From: an uncultured Prevotellaceae bacterium
GTDB lineage: Bacteria; Bacteroidota; Bacteroidia; Bacteroidales; Bacteroidaceae
DNA length: 51,813 nt
Direction: 5' to 3'
Assembly: GCA_937902455.1 (NCBI GenBank)
Contig: CALELI010000015.1
Coordinates: 1 to 51,813 of the forward strand
Shown here: positions 1-8,552 of the stretch, piece by piece
Numbering within the stretch: the first letter of the stretch is position 1
How the letters are laid out: each line of letters begins with the position of its first letter
Program-made: the position numbers and the translations under genes
Notes under the pieces: model-generated
What the model saw: only the letters and a program-made list of their open reading frames with translations
What the model was told of the DNA's origin: nothing
Database searches by the model: none

Positions 1-43
1 AAGTTCAGGCGAGCAAGCTCGGAGTCCTGTTAACTGATAACTG

Positions 44-946
44 TTAACTATATTTGTATCTTGGATGATGTTCCAGGAGTTCCTGACGCAGATGCGAGGT
101 GTCAATGTGCATGTAGATCTGGGTGGTGGATATGGACTCGTGACCTAACATCGCCTGAATGGCTCGCAGGTTGGCTCCACCTTCGAGCAGGCATGTCGCG
201 AAACTATGACGGAAGGTGTGGGGGCTGACAGTCTTCTTTATCCCTGCCAGTTCTACCAGTTCCTTTATCATGTGGAAAACCATGATACGCGAGAGGTTCT
301 TCTTGCGCAGACGGCTGACGAACACGTAGTCTTCGTATCCAGGCTTGATGTCGATGAGGTTGCGGTCGCGAAAATAGAGGCGTAGCTCGTGGATGGCCCG
401 GTCGGAAATAGGAACTAACCGCTGCTTGGAGCCTTTGCCGAACACACTGAGGAAGCCTTCGTCGAGATAGAGATCGGAGAGCTTGAGATTGCAGAGTTCG
501 CTCACCCGGAGCCCGCAGCTGAAGAGCACTTCTATGATGGTGCGGTTACGCTGTCCCTCGGTCTGCGAAAGATCGATGACGGAAAGGATTCTGTCGACTT
601 CATCGGTTGTGAGTACATCAGGGAAATGCTGGGGGCGCTGAGGAAATTCAAGCAATTCAGTGGGGTCATCATTGATTTCTCCGTTCATCACGAGGAAATG
701 ATAGAAACTCCTCACTCCCGACAGGATACGCGAAAGGGACAGGGGATTGATGCCGAGGTCTATCAGCTGAGCAGAAAAGCGATGGAAGTCGTCGAGGTTC
801 GGGGAAAGGATATCCACATTCTCTGCCAGGGCAAAGTCGGCAAATTTCTGGAAGTCGCGCTGATATGCCTGAACGGTATTATCTGAATAGGATTTCTCGA
901 GTTTCAGATACTGATAATACCTGCGAAGGATGGCTGATAGAGTCAA
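44..946 (-). CDS. xerD: Site-specific tyrosine recombinase XerD
   Basis: The product is a 300-residue tyrosine recombinase, expected to act with XerC at dif sites to resolve chromosome dimers. The N-terminal SAM-like DNA-binding domain spans about residues 1-95 and the catalytic domain about 110-300. All catalytic residues are visible: R147 (SCGLRVSEL), K171 (GKGSKQR), H243 and R246 (SPHTFRHSFA), H269 (LGHESI) and the nucleophile Y278 (TTQIYMHID). Length and order fit chromosomal XerD, and no phage or transposon genes lie nearby, so a mobile integrase is unlikely. The stop codon lies inside a degenerate GTTAACT heptamer repeat that starts just downstream of the coding region. It is the last gene of a same-strand run with ispG and rpoN. 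XerC versus XerD cannot be settled by eye. Confidence 0.92.
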   Translation of the reverse strand: MTLSAILRRYYQYLKLEKSYSDNTVQAYQRDFQKFADFALAENVDILSPNLDDFHRFSAQLIDLGINPLSLSRILSGVRSFYHFLVMNGEINDDPTELLEFPQRPQHFPDVLTTDEVDRILSVIDLSQTEGQRNRTIIEVLFSCGLRVSELCNLKLSDLYLDEGFLSVFGKGSKQRLVPISDRAIHELRLYFRDRNLIDIKPGYEDYVFVSRLRKKNLSRIMVFHMIKELVELAGIKKTVSPHTFRHSFATCLLEGGANLRAIQAMLGHESISTTQIYMHIDTSHLRQELLEHHPRYKYS

Positions 947-953
947 AATGAAA

Positions 954-1003
954 GTTTAGAGTTTAGAGTGTAGAGTTTAGAGTCAGTTTTATAGTTTAGA
1001 GTT
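954..1003. repeat. Degenerate 7-bp tandem repeat (GTTTAGA)
   Basis: GTTTAGA is repeated in heptamer register from 954 to 981 (four units, one reading GTGTAGA), followed by decayed copies to about 1003. It fills part of the xerD-ispG spacer and is one member of the family of 7-bp intergenic repeats seen across the window. Confidence 0.8.
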
Positions 1004-1022
1004 GGAAAGTTGAGTGTATTAC

Positions 1023-1104
1023 AATTATGAATTATGAATTATGAATAATGAAAAATTGTTAACTTATAATTCATTGTTAACTGTTAACTGATAACTGTTA
1101 ACTA
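1023..1104. repeat. Two adjoining 7-bp tandem repeats entering the ispG 3' end
   Basis: From 1023 to 1056 the heptamer is ATTATGA and variants; from 1076 to 1104 it is GTTAACT. The second array runs into ispG and encodes its last residues (NSYQLTVNNEL) and its stop codon. Confidence 0.8.
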
Positions 1105-2251
1105 AATCCATAAGTCTTTGCACTGCCTGGTCTTCGGGGATGTTCTTCTCGATGCACTGCTTGCCCTTGTAGAGGCTGACTTTCCCTGCTGCTGCTCCTA
1201 CATAGCCGAAATCAGCATCAGCCATCTCGCCCGGACCGTTTACTATGCATCCCATGATGGCTATCTTCAGCGGACGGGACTGCCCTACTCCTATCGGATT
1301 GTCTGCAAACGCCTGCTTTATCCTTGATATCGTTTCCTGAAGATTATATAATGTACGTCCACATCCCGGACAGGAGATGAACTCGGTCTTCGTGATTCGG
1401 GCACGGGCTGCCTGCAGAATTCCGAATGCCACGGGTATCTCGTTCTCTGGTTCCTCGCTCAGGCTGACGCGGATGGTGTCGCCTATGCCATCAATGAGAA
1501 GGGAACCAATGCCTACGGCAGACTTCAGACGACCGTCCTCGCCCTCTCCAGCCTCGGTGACTCCCAGATGGAGTGGGAAATGCATGTCCTCCTTGTCCAT
1601 CTCGCTGACGAGAAGACGTACAGACTCCACCATGACGGTGGTGTTGCTGGCCTTTATGCTGACCACCACGTTTCGGAAATCATGGCGGACACATACGCGA
1701 AGGAACTCCATACAACTCTCCACGATTCCTGCCGGAGTATCACCATATCGGCTCATTATCCTGTCGGAGAGCGAACCGTGATTGACTCCTATACGGATGG
1801 CGGTATGATGTTCGCGACAGATGTCGAGAAACGATACGAAACGTTCTTCCAGCCGCTGGAGTTCGGCTGCATATTCCTCGTCGGTGTATTCAAGATGAAG
1901 GAACTTGCGAGCCGGGTCGATATAGTTTCCAGGATTGATACGGACCTTGTCAGCATAGAGTGCTGCCACATCAGCCACTCTCGCATTGAAGTGAACATCT
2001 GCAATGATTGGCACATCATAGCCATCCCTGCGCAGTCCTTCCTTGATATTCTTCAGATTCAGTGCTTCACGCTCACCCTGAGTGGTGAGACGCACATACT
2101 CTCCTCCTGCATCGACAATACGTTCTATCTGTGCAATGCAACCTTCAGTGTCCATTGTAGACACTGTAGTCATCGACTGAACTCTTATCGGATTGTCACC
2201 GCCCATAGGCAGGTTGCCAATCATCACTTCGTTTGTTTGTCGTCTATTCAT
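1064..2251 (-). CDS. ispG: 4-hydroxy-3-methylbut-2-enyl-diphosphate synthase IspG, without the central insert domain
   Basis: IspG converts MEcPP to HMBPP in the MEP isoprenoid pathway, using a 4Fe-4S cluster in the cytosol. The N-terminal TIM barrel (about 1-277) has the long-form (plant/Chlamydia/Bacteroidota) sequence style, including IRVQSMTTVSTMDTEGC, KVRINPGNY and IRIGVNHGSLSDRIMSRYGD. The C-terminal reductase-like domain has the cluster ligands C294 and C297 (SCPGCGR), C335 and E342 (GCIVNGPGE). Long-form enzymes are about 600 residues and carry an extra domain between these two parts. Here FGILQAA passes directly to RARITKTEF, so that domain is absent and the protein is only 395 residues. 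The tail NSYQLTVNNEL comes from a heptamer repeat and is not family sequence. The PAP2 gene lies 19 bp upstream. Confidence 0.92.
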   Translation of the reverse strand: MNRRQTNEVMIGNLPMGGDNPIRVQSMTTVSTMDTEGCIAQIERIVDAGGEYVRLTTQGEREALNLKNIKEGLRRDGYDVPIIADVHFNARVADVAALYADKVRINPGNYIDPARKFLHLEYTDEEYAAELQRLEERFVSFLDICREHHTAIRIGVNHGSLSDRIMSRYGDTPAGIVESCMEFLRVCVRHDFRNVVVSIKASNTTVMVESVRLLVSEMDKEDMHFPLHLGVTEAGEGEDGRLKSAVGIGSLLIDGIGDTIRVSLSEEPENEIPVAFGILQAARARITKTEFISCPGCGRTLYNLQETISRIKQAFADNPIGVGQSRPLKIAIMGCIVNGPGEMADADFGYVGAAAGKVSLYKGKQCIEKNIPEDQAVQRLMDLVNSYQLTVNNEL

Positions 2252-2270
2252 TTTTCATTATTCATTTTTA

Positions 2271-2891
2271 TCAGAATCCAATAAGCACAAAGAACCAGCC
2301 AATGAAGAATCCTATCACAAAGCCAACAATGACCTGAGCCAGTGTGTGCTGGCGGAGAATCATACGAGCCGAGCCAAGAAGACCCGAGAGCAGGATAAGT
2401 AGCGACAGACCGCCGATGGGGTTGAATCCGAATACATAGCTGAATGCCACATATATTCCTGCCAGTCCTCCGATTCCGACCATGTGGGTACTGATTTTCC
2501 ACTTTATGTTGATGAGTGTGCACAGAATCTGTGCCACAAGGGCTGCAACAAGGATGCCCTTCATGAACTGTGCCGTGTTCATCGTGGAGAAGATATAGTA
2601 GCACACACCATAACTGATGATTGTCAGTATGTACGGTATGAACCGATTCTCACGGGTGCTGAGCTGTATATGTGTCCACTTGTTCACCCTTCGGAAGATG
2701 TTTATGCCAGAACAGGGGACAATGACCGTAAAAAGCAGTACTGCTATAAGTACGTAGAGTTTGTATCCCAATGGCAACAGGCTCAGATAGCTGAAAAAGA
2801 AGAGCCAGATGAATGCCCACATCGGTCCGAGAAATGGTGTGAATATCTTGGAAAGTACGTTTGCTATGCGTATGATTGTCTTGTCTCTCAT
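2271..2891 (-). CDS. PAP2-superfamily membrane phosphatase
   Basis: This 206-residue integral membrane protein has about six hydrophobic segments. It carries the later PAP2 motifs: a THMVG segment (about residues 135-139, matching the SGH-type motif) and RMILRQHTLAQVIVG, which matches the RxxxxxHxxxD-like third motif with V in place of D. The first motif (KxxxxxxRP) is weak. Members act on lipid phosphates or undecaprenyl pyrophosphate at the periplasmic face; the substrate here is unknown. The start codon overlaps the rpoN stop by 4 bp (ATGA), indicating translational coupling. Confidence 0.72.
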   Translation of the reverse strand: MRDKTIIRIANVLSKIFTPFLGPMWAFIWLFFFSYLSLLPLGYKLYVLIAVLLFTVIVPCSGINIFRRVNKWTHIQLSTRENRFIPYILTIISYGVCYYIFSTMNTAQFMKGILVAALVAQILCTLINIKWKISTHMVGIGGLAGIYVAFSYVFGFNPIGGLSLLILLSGLLGSARMILRQHTLAQVIVGFVIGFFIGWFFVLIGF

Positions 2892-4366
2892 CTTCTTCGT
2901 GTTGCTATAGGGTATCCCAGATCCTTCCTGTATTTAGCCACTGTACGGCGGCTGATGTTCAGTCCCTGTCGTTTCAGTATCATCTCTATCTCTTGGTCGG
3001 AATATGGACTCGCCTTGCTCTCACCCTCAATTATAGCCTTTATCCTGTCGTTCACCTCGCTGCCAATCACAGCCTCACCCTCGGAATTTGCACGGGTACG
3101 GAGGAAGAAATCGGACAGAGGATAGATATGTCCATCCAGCAACACATATTTGCTGTTCTTCACCCGTGATATGGTCGATATGTCAAGGTTCGTACGTTTT
3201 GCCACGTCGTTGAGGGTCATTGGTTTCAGCACGTTCTCGTCCTGGGAAAGGATGAAATCCCTCTGGATTGCAATAATGGCCTGCATCGTCGTCTGCATCG
3301 TTTCATAGCGTTGCCGAAGTGCATTGATGAACATGTTGGCATCGTCAACCTTCTGCTTGGTGTAAGTGTAGGCTTCGCGTATCGCTCGGTTCATATTGCC
3401 CTGGTACTTCTGATAGGACTGCAACTGTTTGGTATAGTCCGGACTCACCACAAGGGCAGGTACATTGCCGTTGTTGATGGCAAACGAGATATCTCCATCC
3501 ATACTTGTTTCAATGATGAAGTCGGGGATGACGGTCTGCACTCTGTCGTCGGCACTCTCCGCGAGGGAACGCCCCGGGGAAGGATCGAGCCGTGCTATCA
3601 GCCCAATAGCCTTCCTTATTTCCGCTTCCTGCCTGTTCATATTGTCTGCAATCAGCGAGACCTTGTCGGAGATGAACAAATCGTAGTAGTTCTCAATGAT
3701 TTCCCTTGCCATCGTCAGGGCCTCATCAGGGTGGCTGTCGGCCTTATCCTCCATTCTCTGCAACTGAATCAGCAGACATTCCTGCAGGTTTCGTGCACCG
3801 ATGCCCGCCGGATCAAACTGATGCAGTACGCCAAGTAGTTCCTCCAGTTCCTTATGGTCGGTCTCAATATTCATGTAGATGAGGAGATCATCCTCAATCT
3901 TCTGGAGGGAATGGTCGAGGAAGCCATGTTCATTGAGCGAACCGACGAGGTATTCAAGCACATCCCGCTGATGATCTGTCAGGTCATATTCAGCTATCTG
4001 GGTCTCAATATCATCATAGAACGACCTGGAGGCAGCTACTGGCACATCGTAATATGTGCCTGTGCTGAATCTTCCATAGTCTTCGCCCTGAACATTCTCG
4101 TCGTTGTCATCATACAACACCCCCTGAAGGGATTCACTCGTCAGGTTGCCGTCCTTGTCTCCTTCATCATCTCCAGAGTCAGCCTCATGCCCTACGTCTG
4201 TGTCGGCCTTATTCTCAAGCGCTACGTTTTCTATGACTTCGTTGTTCACACGAGCTTCCAGTTCCACGACAGGAAGTTCCAGCAGACGCACCATGAGTAC
4301 CTGCTGTGGCGACAACTTCTGCAGTTGCCGTTCTGTCTGAGTCTGGATAAGCTTATTACCGTTCAT
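2888..4366 (-). CDS. rpoN: RNA polymerase sigma-54 factor RpoN
   Basis: The 492-residue protein has the full sigma-54 layout. The Gln/Leu-rich activator-interacting region I lies at the N-terminus (QTQTERQLQKLSPQQVLMVR). An acidic region II spans about 55-100 and is strongly Asp/Glu-rich. The core-binding domain follows, and the DNA-binding part ends with the RpoN box SRRTVAKYRKDLG close to the C-terminus. It directs transcription from -24/-12 promoters with AAA+ activators; no activator is in the window. It starts 3 bp after the YugP-type gene and overlaps the PAP2 gene. Confidence 0.96.
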   Translation of the reverse strand: MNGNKLIQTQTERQLQKLSPQQVLMVRLLELPVVELEARVNNEVIENVALENKADTDVGHEADSGDDEGDKDGNLTSESLQGVLYDDNDENVQGEDYGRFSTGTYYDVPVAASRSFYDDIETQIAEYDLTDHQRDVLEYLVGSLNEHGFLDHSLQKIEDDLLIYMNIETDHKELEELLGVLHQFDPAGIGARNLQECLLIQLQRMEDKADSHPDEALTMAREIIENYYDLFISDKVSLIADNMNRQEAEIRKAIGLIARLDPSPGRSLAESADDRVQTVIPDFIIETSMDGDISFAINNGNVPALVVSPDYTKQLQSYQKYQGNMNRAIREAYTYTKQKVDDANMFINALRQRYETMQTTMQAIIAIQRDFILSQDENVLKPMTLNDVAKRTNLDISTISRVKNSKYVLLDGHIYPLSDFFLRTRANSEGEAVIGSEVNDRIKAIIEGESKASPYSDQEIEMILKRQGLNISRRTVAKYRKDLGYPIATRRR

Positions 4367-4369
4367 GTG

Positions 4370-5107
4370 TTATCTGCGGCGTGAACCCAACAACATCAGT
4401 ATGTAGTAAAAGAGAGTTCCAAGTGAACTAAGCGCTGCTGCCACATAGGTATATGCTGCTGCATGGAGTGCATCCTTTGCAGCATCGTGAGTTACAGAAT
4501 CTGTATAACCTCTGCTGTCAAGCCACTCTACCGCACGCTGACTGGCATTCACCTCAACTGGCAATGTCACAAACGCGAACAGGGTTGTCAGACTGAATAA
4601 TATCACTCCGATCGTAAGGATTGTCGGGTCGCCAGTGTAGCTGATTGCAATCATGCCTCCGAACAGCACCCACTGCATCCACTTGCTGGCAAAACTGACC
4701 GTAGGGACCAACTTTGAACGTAAGGTCAGCGGACCATATGCCACAGCATGCTGTACTGCATGTCCACATTCGTGGGCGGCTACAGCCTCGGCCATTACGC
4801 TGTTGCTGCCGTAGACAGATTCACTGAGATTCACCTGTTTCTTTGTAGGGTCGTAGTGGTCCGTCAGGTGTCCCGGGATACACACTACCTGGACATCCGT
4901 TATTCCATGGTCTGCCAGCATCTTTTCAGCAATCTCACGGCCTGTAAGTCCCCTGAACCCAAGTACACGTGAATACTTGTCGAACTTACGCTGCAGATTC
5001 CACTGCACAAACCAGCACAATGCTGCCGACCCTATGAAGATTACCCAATAGATCAGAGAACTATTGTTCAGCAGCATATCCAAACTATTGTCATAGTATC
5101 CGCCCAT
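4370..5107 (-). CDS. YugP-type membrane zinc metalloprotease
   Basis: This 245-residue protein matches the neutral zinc metallopeptidase YugP family. It has an N-terminal membrane segment (about 18-37), the zinc motif HECGHAVQH (H112, E113, H116), and two further hydrophobic segments (about 145-185) before a conserved C-terminal amphipathic part ending LGSRRR. The family is widespread but its substrates are not established. It sits 3 bp upstream of rpoN and 81 bp after trxA. The spacer to trxA is made of decayed heptamer repeats. Confidence 0.88.
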   Translation of the reverse strand: MGGYYDNSLDMLLNNSSLIYWVIFIGSAALCWFVQWNLQRKFDKYSRVLGFRGLTGREIAEKMLADHGITDVQVVCIPGHLTDHYDPTKKQVNLSESVYGSNSVMAEAVAAHECGHAVQHAVAYGPLTLRSKLVPTVSFASKWMQWVLFGGMIAISYTGDPTILTIGVILFSLTTLFAFVTLPVEVNASQRAVEWLDSRGYTDSVTHDAAKDALHAAAYTYVAAALSSLGTLFYYILMLLGSRRR

Positions 5108-5188
5108 AATGAAAGCTTAGAGTTCTAATTACGAATTACGAGTTGTTGTTAATTTCGGATTTCGTAATTATGAATTGTAAATTAGAGT

Positions 5189-5497
5189 TTATAGCAGTGC
5201 CTTGATTTTCTCCTCGATGACGTCCTTTGTAGTGCCACCGACGAACTTATCGACTACTTCTCCGTTCTTGATGAAGAAGAGTGTTGGTATGTTGCGAACT
5301 GCAAATTTCTCTGTCAGTTCGTCACATTCCTCTACGTTTACCTTACCGATGATTACCTGTCCTTCATACTGGTTTGCAAGTTCCTCCACGAAAGGAGCAA
5401 TCATTCTGCATGGGCCGCACCATGTTGCCCAGAAGTCCAAAACTACAGGTTTACCCTGATCGAGTACTGATTGAAAGTTTGAATCGTTGATTTCCAT
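5189..5497 (-). CDS. trxA: Thioredoxin
   Basis: This is a 102-residue cytosolic thioredoxin with the active site WCGPC (C27, C30) and the cis-proline at P71 (RNIPTLFF). It reduces disulfides in ribonucleotide reductase, peroxiredoxins and other targets. I chose the ATG at 5497 (MEINDSNF). The frame is open further upstream from a TTG, but that segment covers the promoter (-7 box at 5564-5571) and is not thioredoxin-like. It is probably a separate transcription unit. Confidence 0.96.
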   Translation of the reverse strand: MEINDSNFQSVLDQGKPVVLDFWATWCGPCRMIAPFVEELANQYEGQVIIGKVNVEECDELTEKFAVRNIPTLFFIKNGEVVDKFVGGTTKDVIEEKIKALL

Positions 5498-5563
5498 AAT
5501 TTCTTTTTGTTTATAGTTAATTGAATAATTTCTTCTTGTCACTGTGCAATACCTACTGCTCTG

Positions 5564-5571
5564 CAAATATA
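5564..5571 (-). promoter_or_regulatory. -7 promoter box of trxA
   Basis: The minus strand reads TATATTTGCAG, a match to the Bacteroidota -7 consensus TAnnTTTG, 66 bp upstream of the trxA ATG. I see no clear TTTG -33 element. Confidence 0.6.
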
Positions 5572-5664
5572 GCAATTTTGCACGATTTAAGTAGCACTCT
5601 AATGGAACTTTTTGGCTAATTTATGAAACTTTATCATTTCCATTCACATTTGTTCAGAATGCCC

Positions 5665-5952
5665 TCAGTCTTTTATCAGCATGATGGCCTCGTCCTTTAT
5701 GGCGTTCGGCACCTGCACCTCTCTGATCTGAAGCGACGCAAGCCAGTCGGCCACCTCATCTGTCCGCATCGTGTAGAGCACTTCACGGAATTCTGCAATC
5801 TCCGTATCGGAATAGTCATCCGGAGTGCGTCCGCGAAAGCGGTCGAGTTCTTCATCCTCGAAATAGTTCTCGGCTGTCGGACCGTTATAGGTTCCAGTCT
5901 TTTCACAGAAAGTATGCAGTCCGCAGCATTCCGATGAGTTGTTGTTAGCCAT
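5665..5952 (-). CDS. Small conserved protein with N-terminal Cys motif
   Basis: The 95-residue protein starts MANNNSSECCGLHTFCEKTG, with a compact Cys/His cluster (C9, C10, H13, C16) that could bind metal. A charged, predicted helical part with DDYSDTEIAEFREVLYTM follows. There is no signal peptide or membrane segment. I recognise the general type as a conserved Bacteroidota hypothetical but not a function. It is 15 bp downstream of aroA and likely in the same operon. Confidence 0.75.
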   Translation of the reverse strand: MANNNSSECCGLHTFCEKTGTYNGPTAENYFEDEELDRFRGRTPDDYSDTEIAEFREVLYTMRTDEVADWLASLQIREVQVPNAIKDEAIMLIKD

Positions 5953-5967
5953 GAGCCTATTCCTCCA

Positions 5968-7140
5968 CTATATGTTTTCTACTCTGAATCCTACCTTACA
6001 AATATCGTGCCAGAATGAAGGATATGATTTCTCCACCACGTCTGGGTTCTCCATCCATATCTCTCCGAATCTCAATGCACATGGTGCAAATGCCATTGCC
6101 ATCCTGTGGTCGGAATATGTAGCGATACGTATTGGTAACGAATAGTCGCACTTCTCTCCATCCCAGCCTATGCTGTCTTCATCCACCCTGAGCATATAAC
6201 CCATTTTCCTCAATTCTGCCTGCATTGCAGCAAGCCTGTCTGTCTCCTTTATCCTCAGGTTGCGCACTCCTGTCATCCTGAAAGGCACATTCCTCATGCA
6301 GCACGCAACCACGAGAGCCTGTACCACATCAGGATTATTCCTGCAGTCAAGTACGAGAGGGGCGTCCTGTGGCGTATGCCTGTTGATTCTCTCAAAGAAA
6401 TCCACCACAACCTTGTCACCCTGAATGCTCTCTGCATTGATATTTCGCAGTAATATCTTACCGTTGCCTTCCTTTCCTGTTACCGAGGCGATGCTCATTA
6501 TTTCATACCAGAACGCAGCTGCACTCCAGTCGGCCTCAACGGCACTCATGTCCAGTCCTTCCATCGAGTTCATCATCTTCCTGGTCATCTCGATATACGG
6601 AGCAGAGGCATTTCCCTCCACCTTTATATCCAGGCCATTCTTAAAATGATTACTCACGAGCATCAGGGCAGATACATACTGAGAACTATCCCTTCCGTCA
6701 ATCTCCACATCTCCACCTTCAAGACTGCCATTGCCGTTTATCCTAAGGGGAGGAAAACCTTCCTCGCCAAGATACGAGATGTCAGCCCCTACGCTTCTGA
6801 GCGCATCCACCAGTGGTTTCACAGGTCTCTGGCACAATCGTTCACTGCCAGTAAGAACCCATTCGCCCTTCTTTACTGCACACAAGGCAGTCAGGAATCG
6901 CATTGCCGTGCCCGAGGCGTTCAGGTCGAGAGTTGTGACTTCATCATCCCCAGCGTTCACGATACATCTTACAGCACTGGCCATTGTCCTGATGTCCTCA
7001 CAGAGATTTCCCATCTTTTCAGTTTCTCCAAGAGTCTTTTCCGGAGATAGGATGAAGAGCCTGTTGACGATACTTTTCGACATTGGCAGGTCAATCTCTG
7101 GCACAGCAAGGTGTTCCGGAGCTGTGATTCTTATCAGCAT
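5968..7140 (-). CDS. aroA: 3-phosphoshikimate 1-carboxyvinyltransferase (EPSP synthase)
   Basis: AroA joins shikimate-3-phosphate and PEP to form EPSP in aromatic amino acid synthesis. Motifs seen: LPMSKSIVNR (K22, S23), SGTAMRFLTAL, GSERLCQRPVKPLVDAL, DSSQYVSALML, EADWSAAAFWYE, LRIKETDRLAAM and YSDHRMAMAFA, and the ending VEKSYPSFW. At 390 residues it is shorter than the roughly 430 of E. coli AroA, as is usual in Bacteroidota. The first motif has Met where Gly is common (LPGSKS), which is in the PEP/glyphosate region. The gene follows the PurA-like gene by 21 bp. Confidence 0.95.
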   Translation of the reverse strand: MLIRITAPEHLAVPEIDLPMSKSIVNRLFILSPEKTLGETEKMGNLCEDIRTMASAVRCIVNAGDDEVTTLDLNASGTAMRFLTALCAVKKGEWVLTGSERLCQRPVKPLVDALRSVGADISYLGEEGFPPLRINGNGSLEGGDVEIDGRDSSQYVSALMLVSNHFKNGLDIKVEGNASAPYIEMTRKMMNSMEGLDMSAVEADWSAAAFWYEIMSIASVTGKEGNGKILLRNINAESIQGDKVVVDFFERINRHTPQDAPLVLDCRNNPDVVQALVVACCMRNVPFRMTGVRNLRIKETDRLAAMQAELRKMGYMLRVDEDSIGWDGEKCDYSLPIRIATYSDHRMAMAFAPCALRFGEIWMENPDVVEKSYPSFWHDICKVGFRVENI

Positions 7141-7144
7141 GGTA

Positions 7145-7174
7145 TCTCTAACCTCTCAACTCTAACCTCTAACC
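7145..7174. repeat. 7-bp tandem repeat (TCTAACC) between aroA and the purA-like gene
   Basis: Four heptamers of TCTAACC type fill the whole aroA-purA spacer. Read on the minus strand they encode the last residues (VVRG) and the TAG stop of the PurA-like protein. Confidence 0.75.
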
Positions 7175-8412
7175 ACTCTCTCTATCAGATGTTCCTTGTC
7201 CTGACCTACTGATATGTAGGCAATAGGAGTGCCCAGTTCCTTTTCGAGAAATTCCACGAATTCCATGAATGCAGGAGGCAGGTCAGCCTGTGTCCTGGCA
7301 TCCGACAGTTTATCCTTCCACCCCTGCATCTCCACATAGACTGGTTCCAGTTCATCATGTACCTTTTCGTCTGGATAATAGTCAATGAACTCTGTGTCTT
7401 TCTTGTAAGCCACACAAGCCTTCACGGTCTCGAAGTCATCGAGAGCATCGCACTTCGTAAGGACAAGTTTTGTGACTCCGTTCAGCATGATGGCATATTT
7501 GAGTGCTACGAGATCAATCCATCCACATCTTCTCTCGAATCCAGTACCTGTTCCTATCTCCTTGCCTTTATCGCGCATCTTCTTGGCACTTGCATCAAAC
7601 AGTTCTGTCGGAAGTGGGCCTGCACCTACTCTCGTGCTGTAAATCTTCATTACTCCGTAGACATCACCGATGTAAGTAGGCGGAATTCCCAGTCCAGTAC
7701 ATGCTGCTGCGCTGGTTGTATTGTAGGATGTCACGAAAGGATAGGCACCAAAGTCTACGTCCAGCATCGTACCCCTGTTTCCCTCACAGAGCACCTTCTT
7801 TCCCTCCTTGAGCCATTTGTTCATCAGGCGTTCAGTGTCGACAAACTGGAACTGCTTTATTCCCTCAATTCCCTCAAGCCATTTTGCCTCAATATCCTTT
7901 ATTTCCAGAGGTGAGAAATAGTGCATGGCACGCAGGATGCTCTCATGCTGGGCCTTGTGGGTAGCGAACTTCTCGGCAAAGTGATCTACTATATCGCCCA
8001 CTCTAAGGCCGATTCTGTTCACCTTGTCGGAATAGGCAGGACCCACACCCTGACCGGATGTACCAATCTTGTTCTCGGCGCGGACAGACTCGAACGCCTT
8101 GTCGAGCAGCCGGTGTGAAGGCATGACGAGCTGTGATTTCTTCGAGATGAAGAGCCTGTCTTTCAAGTAGACACCAGCCTTGTCGAATTGCTTCACCTCG
8201 TCCATCAGACAATCAGGTGATATGGCAGCTCCGTTGCCTATTACCAGTATCTTGTCGGCCTGCCCTGCACCATGGGGAATAGTGCGGGAAGTATTTGGAC
8301 CACCCTGGAACCTGGCTATTACATCATATTTCGATGCGAGGAACTCTGTCATGTTTCCCTTGCCTTCATCTCCCCACTGGAGACCAATAATGACGTCTGC
8401 TTTTGTTGGCAT
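7162..8412 (-). CDS. purA: PurA-like protein (adenylosuccinate synthetase family) lacking the catalytic His loop
   Basis: PurA condenses IMP and aspartate with GTP hydrolysis. The 416-residue product aligns end to end with Bacteroidota PurA, keeping GLQWGDEGKG (D15, K18), the dimer and IMP region with RIGLRVGDI, the P-loop-like core and the guanine motif TKCD. However, several normally invariant sites differ. The NAGHT loop with the catalytic His (H41 in E. coli) plus about a dozen residues is missing, the text running GGPN-TSRTIPHG (37-48). K18-equivalent GKGK is GKGN (N20). TTGRG/TTGKG is TSGQG (118-122). EGAQG is EGNRG (R213). The TTGRxRR loop is TGFERR (F292). The C-terminus VVRG is repeat-encoded. 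Its place next to fur and DPP III suggests it descends from the housekeeping gene, but canonical activity is doubtful. Family membership is certain; activity is not. Confidence 0.85.
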   Translation of the reverse strand: MPTKADVIIGLQWGDEGKGNMTEFLASKYDVIARFQGGPNTSRTIPHGAGQADKILVIGNGAAISPDCLMDEVKQFDKAGVYLKDRLFISKKSQLVMPSHRLLDKAFESVRAENKIGTSGQGVGPAYSDKVNRIGLRVGDIVDHFAEKFATHKAQHESILRAMHYFSPLEIKDIEAKWLEGIEGIKQFQFVDTERLMNKWLKEGKKVLCEGNRGTMLDVDFGAYPFVTSYNTTSAAACTGLGIPPTYIGDVYGVMKIYSTRVGAGPLPTELFDASAKKMRDKGKEIGTGTGFERRCGWIDLVALKYAIMLNGVTKLVLTKCDALDDFETVKACVAYKKDTEFIDYYPDEKVHDELEPVYVEMQGWKDKLSDARTQADLPPAFMEFVEFLEKELGTPIAYISVGQDKEHLIERVVRG

Positions 8413-8449
8413 ATTATTGTTTGTTTCTATTATTTCCCTGACTCTATTT

Positions 8450-8552
8450 GGCCGTTAGCTTTCTTTATTTGGCCATTAGCCGTTAGCCATTAGCCATTGG
8501 CTTTCTTTAATCCCTCATCACTTTTCACTTTTCACTCTGAGCTCTGAGCTCT
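8450..8552. repeat. 7-bp tandem repeats in the fur-purA spacer
   Basis: GCCATTA-type heptamers occupy 8471-8501, with a single copy near 8450. TCACTTT and then GAGCTCT heptamers occupy 8517-8552. The GAGCTCT units encode the C-terminus of Fur (AQSSE) and its stop. Confidence 0.75.

Noticed and set aside
44..946. Integrase of a mobile element
   Set aside because: XerD-type sequence and housekeeping neighbours; no attachment-site duplication or mobile-element genes in view.
7162..8412. PurZ-type enzyme for 2-aminoadenine synthesis
   Set aside because: PurZ proteins are marked by replacement of the catalytic Asp of GDEGKG, which is kept here (D15), and there is no phage context.
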